A DNA stretch of 7,847 nt from Candidatus Woesearchaeota archaeon (GCA_023252315.1 JAJPEB010000061.1:1-7847); one strand, 5' to 3'; shown: positions 1 through 6,711, numbered from the stretch's first letter. Notes: generated from the sequence alone by a model not told the origin. Translations and numbers: made by a program.

Positions 1-2217
1 ATCGACCACGGGAAAGGGATCTTCACGCGCTACAGCCACATGGACCATTTCGCGCAGGGGCTCAAGGAGGGCGCCGCCGTCTCGGCGGGCGACGTGCTCG
101 GCTTCGTTGGCCACACGGGCAACGTGGAGGCGGGAGCGAACCACCTCGACCTCAAGGTCTTCACGAACGGCGACACGGCGACGGACCACGGCAAGAACCC
201 GCTCTGCTTCTTCCCCGAGTCGGAGCTGCGCACGCTCAGGATCGGGCCCGGCGCGGACTCGTGCCGCAAGTACACGGCGAACGGGCTGCCCGGCCTCACG
301 CACGCGAACCCGCTGCTCGCGAAGGAGTGCGCGGGCGTGGCCCAGCTCTCGGCGGACCTCGGCTGCTTCGCGGGATCCGCGGACATCCGCACGGAGATCG
401 AGGGCGACAAGAAGCTCACATCCACGCTCAAGCGGCTCCAGCAGCAGGGGCTCACGCAGGAGATCGAAGCCGCGGCGAAGGCCGAGGGCGTCGATCCGCG
501 CGTCATCATGGGCATCCTCTCGACGGAATCGCTCGGCGAGGCGGACATCCTCAACAGCTGCGGCGCGGTCGGCATCGGCCAGTTCCTCGCGGGCACCGCG
601 AACGACGCGAACGTCAGGCAGATCTTCGGGGGCGGGGTGAACTCGGGATGCAGGTGCGCGGGCGCGTGCAAGCCGGGGCAGATCCGGGCGTGCCACGGCG
701 GCGACGTCGCGGCGTGCGCGGGCGACCCGAGGCTCGACGCGAAGAAGGGGGTGCGCGCGCTCACGCACTACTTCGCGCTGCAGAGGACGTACTTGGGCAA
801 GGCGGACGCCGCGCTCCCCGACGCCACGCGGTTCATGATCGCGTCGTACAACCAGGGAGCGGGCACGATCCAGAAGGCGATCGCGCAGGCGAAGGCGCGG
901 GGGAAGAAGGAGCCTGCGTGGGAGGACGTGGCGCCGTTCGTGAACGCGGAGGGGCGCGGCTACGTGAAGGAGGTCATGGCGCACTACGCGGCGCAGGGCG
1001 GCACGAGCGTCACGGCGTTCTCCGACCAGGTGTGCGCGGGCGCGACGCAGGCGGCGCAGGGCACGCCTGGCGAGACCACGGTGCTCAAGGACCTCGGGCA
1101 GTACGCGTTCGCGCCGAGCTTCGCGGTCCGCATCCCCGATCCCCTCGGCCCCGTCGCCGACCTCTCCTCTTGGGCCAAGAAGGCGTACGACGAGTGCGAC
1201 GGCAGCGGCGACAACCGCGAGTGCCTCCTGCAGCACGAGCAGGCGTTCGCGGGCGAGGGCGCGAAAATCGTCCCGTGCGCGAGCGCCGAGGGCGACGCGA
1301 ACGTCGCGATGCGCCTGCGCGAGATGGAGCAGGACTGCGCAGACAACAGGCAGGACGGCTGCTTCTGCGCGTTCGATCCGAACAGGCCGAGCGACGATGT
1401 CGAGCTGCGCCTCTACGCGGGCGACGCGCAGGCGTTCCTGGACGGGAATGCGGTCGGCGACGCTCCCGCCGCGCGCCCGTCCGTGCCTTTCGCGCTCACG
1501 CCCGCGGACAAGGCGCTCCCGACGACGCTCTCGCTCCTCGCGACGAAGGACGGCAAGAGGCGGCTCGCGACGTGGAAGGGTACGCAGGACGTCGACGGGG
1601 AGGTCGATGCGTTCGCCTCGCGCGATCGCGAGTACGACGTGCCCGCGTTCATGCTCTACAAGAACGGCACGGGCCTCGCGTGGGTCTCGCAGCCCGGCGA
1701 CGCGCAGATGTGCGGCGCGTACAAGACGCAGTACCGCGTCTGCGCGCAGCTGAGCGCCCCCGCGTACAGCATCTCCGACGGCAACGCGTCCGCGCCGATC
1801 GTGCGCTTCGCGCTCACGCTGCGCGACACCCACCCGCCGTCCCCCGTGAGCGGCGCGCGCGCGCAGCAGCAGGCGAGCGCGACGGATGCGCTCAACCCGG
1901 CCGCGGGCGCCGTCGCCGACGCGCTCGTCGGGGTACGCGTCGCCGTCTCCTTCTCGCCGTCCGCGAGCACCGACGTGAGCTACTACCTGGTCGCGTGCCC
2001 CGCGCTCGGCGGCCCCGCGCAGGCGCCGGCGAGGGTGCTCGGGCGCGAGATGGGGAACGGGCGCGACGTGCGCATCGGCTCGGGGCTCACCGCGCGCGTC
2101 ACGTGCAAGGGGGTCGTCGCGGGCTCCGCGATCACGATCACGCCGTACGACATGAGCGGGCTCGCGGGGCCCGCGGTCGCGGTGCCGATCGAGAAGCCGG
2201 TCACTGCGGCGTCGTAG
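1..2217 (+). CDS. Secreted-type peptidoglycan hydrolase: M23/LytM-like domain plus lytic transglycosylase (SLT) domain, 5'-truncated
   Basis: The frame is open from the first base, so the N-terminus, including any signal peptide, lies outside the window; the first internal ATG (40) falls inside a conserved domain and is not the start. In window numbering (738 residues seen), residues 1-55 are the end of an M23/LytM fold: a YSHM motif (11-14), the G-x-V-x-x-G-D-V-L-G-x-V-G-x-T-G core, then NHLDL (47-51), where the family has the HxH zinc/catalytic motif; the second His is Asp50. Residues about 155-315 form an SLT goose-type lysozyme-like domain: catalytic Glu176 in the STESLGE motif, GAVGIGQF (188-195), SYNQGAG (282-288), and a closing YVKEVMAHY. 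Such enzymes cleave the MurNAc-GlcNAc bond of murein. A five-Cys insertion (217-239) interrupts the domain. The remaining 400 residues are unassigned, with further Cys (399, 408, 426, 446, 454, 456) and a possible Fn3-like beta domain from about residue 600. An extracellular location is inferred from the domains and Cys content. Confidence 0.87.
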   Translation: MDHGKGIFTRYSHMDHFAQGLKEGAAVSAGDVLGFVGHTGNVEAGANHLDLKVFTNGDTATDHGKNPLCFFPESELRTLRIGPGADSCRKYTANGLPGLTHANPLLAKECAGVAQLSADLGCFAGSADIRTEIEGDKKLTSTLKRLQQQGLTQEIEAAAKAEGVDPRVIMGILSTESLGEADILNSCGAVGIGQFLAGTANDANVRQIFGGGVNSGCRCAGACKPGQIRACHGGDVAACAGDPRLDAKKGVRALTHYFALQRTYLGKADAALPDATRFMIASYNQGAGTIQKAIAQAKARGKKEPAWEDVAPFVNAEGRGYVKEVMAHYAAQGGTSVTAFSDQVCAGATQAAQGTPGETTVLKDLGQYAFAPSFAVRIPDPLGPVADLSSWAKKAYDECDGSGDNRECLLQHEQAFAGEGAKIVPCASAEGDANVAMRLREMEQDCADNRQDGCFCAFDPNRPSDDVELRLYAGDAQAFLDGNAVGDAPAARPSVPFALTPADKALPTTLSLLATKDGKRRLATWKGTQDVDGEVDAFASRDREYDVPAFMLYKNGTGLAWVSQPGDAQMCGAYKTQYRVCAQLSAPAYSISDGNASAPIVRFALTLRDTHPPSPVSGARAQQQASATDALNPAAGAVADALVGVRVAVSFSPSASTDVSYYLVACPALGGPAQAPARVLGREMGNGRDVRIGSGLTARVTCKGVVAGSAITITPYDMSGLAGPAVAVPIEKPVTAAS

Positions 2218-2248
2218 GCCTCGTCGGGAAGTCCGGCGCAGGAACCCT

Positions 2249-2255
2249 CTTATAT
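2249..2255 (+). promoter_or_regulatory. TATA box for the transglutaminase-like gene at 2277
   Basis: The sequence CTTATAT stands out in very GC-rich surroundings, in the 59-base gap after the M23-SLT gene. Its centre is 25 bases before the ATG at 2277. Archaeal TATA boxes usually sit about 26 bases before the transcription start, so the transcript probably begins at or next to the ATG and is leaderless. No Shine-Dalgarno motif precedes this ATG. No clear BRE is visible. Confidence 0.6.
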
Positions 2256-2276
2256 CCTCGGCGCTTCCCCGCGGGC

Positions 2277-2798
2277 ATGTTCCCGTTCTCCCCCCGGACG
2301 AAGATAGAGGATGCGGCGCAGCTGCGGCGCGCGGTAGCGGGGCTCAGGCACGCGCTTCCCGTGCCGTACCGCGTCCGGTCCGCGAAGGCGACGCTCGCCG
2401 CGGGCGAGGGGCACTGCCTCGAGCAGGCGCTCGCGGGAGCGTATCTCGCAGAGTCGCTCGGCATGGCGCCGACGGTCATGGCGTTCGCGCTGCAGGACCT
2501 CTCGTCGGAGCCGAAGGCGCATGCGGTGTGCGCGTACCCCGAGCGGGGCGGCTACGCGGGCGTCGGCGGGTCGCGCTATCCCGAGCTTCGCGCCCCGCTC
2601 GAGAGCGCATCGCTGCAGGGCCTCGCGGAGGCGTACGGGGATGTCCTGCGCACGCTCGGCTACAGGATCGAGCGATGGCTCGTCGCGGACCTCAGGGGCG
2701 CCTCGATCGACTGGAGGCGGGGAAAGTCAGATATCGCTCCCGGCATCCGCGACTACCTCTACAGGGTCTGCGCGCCGCAGTTCCGCGAGATGCGATGA
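2277..2798 (+). CDS. Small transglutaminase-like (papain-fold) protein, HCxE type
   Basis: A 173-residue protein without a signal peptide or membrane segment. The ATG at 2277 was chosen because it is 25 bases downstream of a TATA box; the same frame is open much further upstream, but that part is the shadow of the preceding gene. The core is GHCLE (45-49), with Cys47 as candidate nucleophile, followed by a helix, and KAHAV with His82 as the candidate second catalytic residue. A glycine-rich strand ends at Ser99-Arg100, followed by LR (104-105). The same order and spacing occur in the protein at 6064..6711, including exactly 22 residues from the His to the LR pair, so the two are probably distant paralogues. 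The third catalytic residue is unclear: the position aligned with Asn111 of the other protein is Arg100. It could be a peptidase, amidase or transglutaminase-like enzyme; no substrate can be inferred. It converges on the SDR gene with a 36-base gap. Confidence 0.72.
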   Translation: MFPFSPRTKIEDAAQLRRAVAGLRHALPVPYRVRSAKATLAAGEGHCLEQALAGAYLAESLGMAPTVMAFALQDLSSEPKAHAVCAYPERGGYAGVGGSRYPELRAPLESASLQGLAEAYGDVLRTLGYRIERWLVADLRGASIDWRRGKSDIAPGIRDYLYRVCAPQFREMR

Positions 2799-2834
2799 GC
2801 GGGCGAAGGGCGCGCAGGGCGGGGCCGCATCCGC

Positions 2835-3605
2835 TCATCTGGGCCGCTGCAATCGCGCCACGATCCTCGTGAGCGCCTCCCTCGGCATGAGCCGCGTGAG
2901 GAACACGAGCGACTTGTTGCGCGCGCCGTAGACCGCGACGCGCTTGCCGCGCAGCATCGCGTCGTATCCGTACTGCGCGACGTCGCGCGCCGTGGCGGGC
3001 GCGATGCCGCTGAAGAGGCGCGAGCGCGAGAGGTTCGCCGCGTCCTGGAAGCCCGTCGCCGTGGGGCCCGGGCAGAGCGCCGTGACCGTGACGCCGCTGC
3101 CCTCCGTCTCCTGCGCGATCGCCTGCGAGAACGAGAGGACGTACGCCTTCGACGCGTAGTAGACCGCCATGAGGGGGCCCGGCTGGAACGCGGCCGTCGA
3201 CGCGACGTTGAGGATGCGCCCCTTCCTGCGCTCGAGCATGCCGGGCAGCACGAGATGGGTGAGCCGCGTGAGCGCGTCGACGTTCACGCGCAGCATCTGC
3301 TCCTGGCGCTTCCAGTCGGACTGCGCGAACCTCCCGTAGTCGCCCACGCCCGCGTTGTTGACGAGGATGTCGACCTGCGCGCCCTTGAGCGCCGCGTGCA
3401 GCTTCTCCGGGACCGCGGGATCGGAGAGGTCCGCCGCGATGACGACCGTCTTGCGCATGTGCTTGTGCTCGATCTCGAGCTTGAGCTGCGCGAGCCTCGC
3501 CTTGTCGCGCCCCACGAGCACGACGTCGTGGCCTTCTCTGGCGAGGATCCTCGCGAGCTCCTTGCCGATGCCAGACGACGCGCCGGTGACGAGGGCTGTG
3601 GGCAT
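2835..3605 (-). CDS. Short-chain dehydrogenase/reductase (classical SDR, COG0300/DltE-like)
   Basis: A 256-residue Rossmann-fold NAD(P)-dependent oxidoreductase, full length for a classical SDR. Visible motifs: cofactor loop TGASSGIG (7-14), a GRD after beta-2 (32-34) whose Arg33 suggests NADP(H) preference, ADLSD (58-62), NNAG (83-86), Asn108 of the catalytic tetrad, Ser136 in NVAST, and the YxxxK pair Tyr149/Lys153, followed by CPGPTAT (178-184). The set of catalytic residues is complete, so it should be active. The C-terminal pattern after the active site, with a predicted helix and a basic end, resembles the DltE/YqjQ-like SDR group often annotated as acting on lipids or steroids, but the substrate cannot be read from sequence. 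The ATG at 3605 is the most upstream start and lies 27 bases from a TATA box. The gene is divergent from hef and convergent with the transglutaminase-like gene; no shared function is implied. Confidence 0.95.
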   Translation of the reverse strand: MPTALVTGASSGIGKELARILAREGHDVVLVGRDKARLAQLKLEIEHKHMRKTVVIAADLSDPAVPEKLHAALKGAQVDILVNNAGVGDYGRFAQSDWKRQEQMLRVNVDALTRLTHLVLPGMLERRKGRILNVASTAAFQPGPLMAVYYASKAYVLSFSQAIAQETEGSGVTVTALCPGPTATGFQDAANLSRSRLFSGIAPATARDVAQYGYDAMLRGKRVAVYGARNKSLVFLTRLMPREALTRIVARLQRPR

Positions 3606-3628
3606 TGGGCTGCAGGTAAGAGGAGAGG

Positions 3629-3635
3629 ATTTATG
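3629..3635 (-). promoter_or_regulatory. TATA box for the SDR gene
   Basis: On the minus strand this reads CATAAAT, preceded by an A/C-rich stretch that could serve as a weak BRE. Its centre is 27 bases before the ATG at 3605, the distance expected between an archaeal TATA box and its transcription start, so the mRNA is probably leaderless. No Shine-Dalgarno motif is seen at the correct distance from the ATG. Confidence 0.6.
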
Positions 3636-3666
3636 GTTTGTGGAATTCGGGTCGCCCTTGCGATAG

Positions 3667-3756
3667 GCTTCTTCACATCATCTTTCTCTCGGACTCTCCT
3701 GTGCTTCCCTGGGCCCTGCGACCCTCCTCTCCACTGGCCACTCTCTCCACCAATCC
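3667..3756 (+). other. Pyrimidine-rich intergenic tract between the divergent SDR and hef promoters
   Basis: Of 90 bases, 68 are pyrimidines and 22 purines on the plus strand, with repeated CTCTC and TCCTC steps. It fills the space between the two divergent TATA boxes and carries no credible coding sequence: frames crossing it run out of frame into hef. It lies upstream of the hef TATA box, so it would not be transcribed in the hef mRNA. It may be a regulator-binding or structurally unusual purine/pyrimidine segment, or simply the non-coding base composition of this genome. Confidence 0.4.
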
Positions 3757-3763
3757 TTATAAA
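3757..3763 (+). promoter_or_regulatory. TATA box for hef
   Basis: The sequence TTATAAA is the best TATA match in the window. Its centre is 27 bases before the hef ATG at 3787, which predicts transcription starting at or within a base or two of the start codon, hence a leaderless mRNA. The stretch between box and ATG is C/T-rich and contains no Shine-Dalgarno motif. Confidence 0.72.
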
Positions 3764-3786
3764 CGCCCTCCTCGTATCCCCGTCGC

Positions 3787-6048
3787 ATGCAGCTGCTCAG
3801 GAAAGGCTTCGAGCCGCGCCGCTACCAGGAGTCGATCTTCGCGCAGGCGAGCACGCACCACACGCTCGTCGTGCTCCCGACGGGGCTCGGCAAGACGATG
3901 ATCGCGGTCATGCTCGCGCTGCACCGCCTCTCGATCTATCCCAGGGGCAAGGTCCTCGTCCTCGCGCCGACGAAGCCGCTCGCCCAGCAGCACGAGCGCA
4001 CGTTCCGCGAGTTCGTCGACCTCCCGGACGACGCGTTCTCGCTCTTCACGGGCGCGGTCAGCCCCGAGAAGCGCTGGCAGCGGTGGAGGGAGAGCTCCAT
4101 CGTCTTCTCGACGCCGCAGGGGCTCGAGAACGACGTGCTCTCGGGCAAGATCTCGTTCGAGGACGTCGTGCTCGCCGTCTTCGACGAGGCGCACCGCGCG
4201 ACGGGCGACTACGCGTACGTCTTCCTCGCGAAGCGCTACCACGCGCAGGCGCGCGACCCTCGCGTCCTCGCGCTCACGGCGAGCCCCGGCACTGACGAGA
4301 AATCGATCACGCAGGTGTGCGCGAACCTCGGCATCGAGGAGATCGAGGTCCGCTCGTCCGATGACCCGGACGTGAGGCCGTACGTGCAGGAGACGGACGT
4401 CGAGTGGATCGAGGTCGATCTCCCGCCCGAGCTCAAGGCAGTGCGCGACACGCTGCAGAAATGCCTCGCGGTGCGCGTCGCCGCGCTCAAGGAGTCGGGC
4501 GCGATCGCGCCCGAGGTCACGGTGGGCAAGCGCGTGCTGCTCGCGCTCCAGGGCGAGATGCAGGGCCGCATCGCGGCGGGCGAGCGCGAGGCCGAGACGA
4601 TGCGCGCGGTGAGCCTCGCCGCGGAGGCGCTCAAGATCGCGCACGCGATCGAGCTCGCGGACACGCAGGGCGTCTACGCGCTCAAGAAGTACGTCGCGGC
4701 CGTGCAGGAGCAGGCGGACAAGGGCCTCTCGAAGGCCGTGCGCAACATCGTGCAGGACCCGCTCTGGAAGGACGCGCGCGTGCGCATGGACAGCCTGCAG
4801 GACGGCAACGTCGAGCACCCGAAGCTGCGCGAGCTGCGCAAGTGCGTGCTCGCGCTCTCGCACGCGCAGCGCGACGCCAAGGTCATCATCTTCACGCAGT
4901 ACCGCGACCAGGGCGTGCGCATCGCGGCGGCGCTCGAGGAGATCAACGTCAGCGCGAAGATGTTCGTCGGGCAGATGAAGCGCGGCGGCACGGGCATGAG
5001 CCAGAAGGAGCAGAAGAGGATTCTCGACGAGTTCCGCGAGGGCGCGTTCACGTGCCTCGTCGCGACGTCGGTCGCGGAGGAGGGGCTCGATATCCCGAAG
5101 GTGGACATGGTGCTGTTCTACGAGCCCGTGCCGTCCGCGATCCGCACCGTGCAGCGCAGGGGGAGGACGGGGCGCGGCGAGCGCGGGCGCGTCGTCGTGC
5201 TCATGGCGCGCGGCACGTCCGATGTCGGCTCGAAGTGGTCCGCGCACCACAAGGAGAAGCGCATGTACCGCGCGATCAAGGAGGTCAAGCGCACGTTCCG
5301 GCTCGCGCCGCAGCAGACGGCGCAGGAGGCGGGCGGGCAGCGGACGCTGCTCCAGCAGTACTTCGCGCAGAAGAAGGAGCGCGACGAGGCCGCGGTGTCG
5401 TCGGTCAAGCTCGTGGGCGACTACCGCGAGAAGGCCTCGCCCGTGATGAAGGAGCTCGTGGACGCGGGCGTCGCGCTCGAGCTCAAGCAGCTCGCGGTCG
5501 GCGACTACCAGCTCTCCGAGCGCGTCGTCGTCGAGTACAAGCGCGTGCCGGACTTCGTCGACTCGATGCTCGATGGCCGCCTGCTCTCGCAGCTCAAGTC
5601 GCTGCGCCAGTATGTGCGCCCGGTCATCATCGTCGAGGGCATGGAGGACATGTACGCGCTGCGCCGCGTGCACCCCAACGCGATCCGCGGCATGCTCGCG
5701 ACGATCGCCGTGTCGTACGGCATCCCCATCCTGCAGACGCGCAACGCGAAGGAGACCGCGGGGCTGCTGCTCTCGATCGCCCGGCGCGAGCAGGTCGGCG
5801 GCCAGGAATTCCAGTACCACTCGTCGAAGCCGCTCTCGGACGACGAGGTGCAGGAGTTCATCGTCGCCGCGTTCCCTGGGATAGGGTCGCAGCTCGCAAA
5901 GCCGCTGCTGCAGGAGTTCGGCTCGGTCAAGGGCGTGGTGAACGCCTCGGAGGAGGAGCTGCGCAAGGTGGCGCTCATCGGCGAGAAGAAGGCGAAGAGG
6001 ATCAGGGAGATAGCGGAAAGGGAGTACGGGAAGAGCAAGGAGAAGTAG
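3787..6048 (+). CDS. hef: Hef: archaeal XPF/FANCM-family fork helicase and structure-specific nuclease
   Basis: A 753-residue protein, the usual length for Hef, which remodels and cleaves stalled replication forks and branched DNA. The SF2 helicase comes first: Q-motif region near Tyr13-Gln14, Walker A LPTGLGKT (30-37, Lys36), DEAH (133-136), TASPG (164-168), a helical insert at about 205-360, motif V ATSVAEEGLDIP (426-437) and motif VI QRRGRTGR (456-463). A linker at about 510-535 includes QRTLLQQYF (518-526), a possible PCNA-binding motif. The ERCC4-type nuclease follows: DYREK (545-549), GDY (572-574), then EYK (583-585) and Asp589. The family signature is GD...ERK...D, so Tyr584 replaces the usual Arg. 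Two helix-hairpin-helix elements end the protein, beginning with FPGIG (696-700). The start is fixed by the TATA box 27 bases upstream and by the typical N-terminus. The gene has its own promoter, is divergent from the SDR gene, and stops 15 bases from the convergent gene at 6064. Confidence 0.97.
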   Translation: MQLLRKGFEPRRYQESIFAQASTHHTLVVLPTGLGKTMIAVMLALHRLSIYPRGKVLVLAPTKPLAQQHERTFREFVDLPDDAFSLFTGAVSPEKRWQRWRESSIVFSTPQGLENDVLSGKISFEDVVLAVFDEAHRATGDYAYVFLAKRYHAQARDPRVLALTASPGTDEKSITQVCANLGIEEIEVRSSDDPDVRPYVQETDVEWIEVDLPPELKAVRDTLQKCLAVRVAALKESGAIAPEVTVGKRVLLALQGEMQGRIAAGEREAETMRAVSLAAEALKIAHAIELADTQGVYALKKYVAAVQEQADKGLSKAVRNIVQDPLWKDARVRMDSLQDGNVEHPKLRELRKCVLALSHAQRDAKVIIFTQYRDQGVRIAAALEEINVSAKMFVGQMKRGGTGMSQKEQKRILDEFREGAFTCLVATSVAEEGLDIPKVDMVLFYEPVPSAIRTVQRRGRTGRGERGRVVVLMARGTSDVGSKWSAHHKEKRMYRAIKEVKRTFRLAPQQTAQEAGGQRTLLQQYFAQKKERDEAAVSSVKLVGDYREKASPVMKELVDAGVALELKQLAVGDYQLSERVVVEYKRVPDFVDSMLDGRLLSQLKSLRQYVRPVIIVEGMEDMYALRRVHPNAIRGMLATIAVSYGIPILQTRNAKETAGLLLSIARREQVGGQEFQYHSSKPLSDDEVQEFIVAAFPGIGSQLAKPLLQEFGSVKGVVNASEEELRKVALIGEKKAKRIREIAEREYGKSKEK

Positions 6049-6063
6049 GCTCTCGGCCCCCGC

Positions 6064-6711
6064 TCAAGGCCTGAACAATCCAGATGGGTTCGAGCCGAGC
6101 ATGGTCGCATCGTACTCTATCTGCGTGAGAGGAAGGCGATTCTTCAACGCGCTCTCCGGCAGGATGCGATGGTATGGCTGCGCAGCGGTCGCTTCCTCGA
6201 TCGCTCCGGGATACTCCATGCAGTGCATCCACTCTGTCTCGTACTGCGCGAGCGTAAGAGGATCGTGGTAGCCGTGCAGTGCCTTCTCCATGCGGGTGTT
6301 GACGTAGAAATGCTGGTACGTCATGATCAGCTCGCGAAGGCCTACATGCACGGGATCGCGTGAGCGCAGCGTCGCGCAGTTCGACTTCGCGACAGAGCCG
6401 AGGAAGTCGCCGGACCTGTACACGATTATCATGTGGCCGTCGTCCATGGGCTCGCCCCTCTCGTTGGTCTCGGGCTCCATCCACACGAGCGCAGGGTCGT
6501 AGCCGTGCATCGCGAGCGGGATCGCACCGAGGAACGCGCCCTCGCAGCAGTGCGCGCGGCGCTTCTTCAGCCGTTGCATGATATGCAGCGGCGAGCGGGA
6601 GACGGGGTCCGCGTTGTACGGCATATCGTCCAGGAAGAGCTGTACGTCGCGTGGCGTCGTGAGGCTCTCGAAGAGGCGGACGTTGGCATCCGTCCAGGGC
6701 GCGCGGAGCAT
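6064..6711 (-). CDS. Transglutaminase-like (papain-fold) protein, HCxE type, second copy
   Basis: A 215-residue protein, predicted cytoplasmic, with no signal peptide or membrane segment. The core is AHCCEGA (53-59), with Cys55 as candidate nucleophile, then DDGH (90-93) with His93, VAKSN (107-111), LRSRDP (115-120) and a helix LRELIMTYQHFY (125-136), followed by a GYHDPLTL segment (147-154). I recall this pattern of HC-E-GA, then a D-GH-V strand, then SKSN and an LR-R-P step from widespread uncharacterised transglutaminase-like proteins; Asn111 is a plausible third active-site residue. The C-terminal 60 residues match nothing I know. It is homologous in layout to the protein at 2277..2798. 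The ATG at 6711 has a TATA-like box 25 bases upstream and no Shine-Dalgarno. Two sampled 60-base lines of the gene have 60% GC, against 68-80% in three sampled lines of hef, so it may have a different history. Its substrate is unknown. Confidence 0.75.
   Translation of the reverse strand: MLRAPWTDANVRLFESLTTPRDVQLFLDDMPYNADPVSRSPLHIMQRLKKRRAHCCEGAFLGAIPLAMHGYDPALVWMEPETNERGEPMDDGHMIIVYRSGDFLGSVAKSNCATLRSRDPVHVGLRELIMTYQHFYVNTRMEKALHGYHDPLTLAQYETEWMHCMEYPGAIEEATAAQPYHRILPESALKNRLPLTQIEYDATMLGSNPSGLFRP

Noticed and set aside
30..764. 244-codon antisense frame opposite the M23-SLT gene
   Set aside because: Ser/Pro/Ala-rich shadow with no motifs, opposite a region with clear LytM and SLT signatures.
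261..2276. Long plus-strand open frame continuous with the transglutaminase-like gene
   Set aside because: Its translation over this part is Arg/Gly/Ala-rich low-complexity sequence, and it overlaps the M23-SLT gene, which has real domain motifs. The true gene begins at the ATG at 2277 behind a TATA box.
2799..2834. Possible bidirectional hairpin terminator between convergent genes
   Set aside because: The 36-base gap is GC-rich but I could not find a convincing inverted repeat followed by a T-run on either strand.
3633..4295. Open frame from the ATG at 3633 with a hydrophobic, signal-like beginning
   Set aside because: It crosses the divergent promoters and enters hef out of frame, where the translation becomes Arg/Ala/Pro-rich. 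The hydrophobic start is produced by the pyrimidine-rich tract.
3757..5820. 687-codon antisense open frame across hef
   Set aside because: The translation is an Arg/Leu/His/Asp-biased string typical of the reverse complement of a GC-rich gene, and hef in the other strand has a complete set of helicase and nuclease motifs.
4404..6074. 556-codon plus-strand frame inside hef
   Set aside because: Arg/Ala/Gly-rich low-complexity shadow of hef in another frame, with no recognisable motif.
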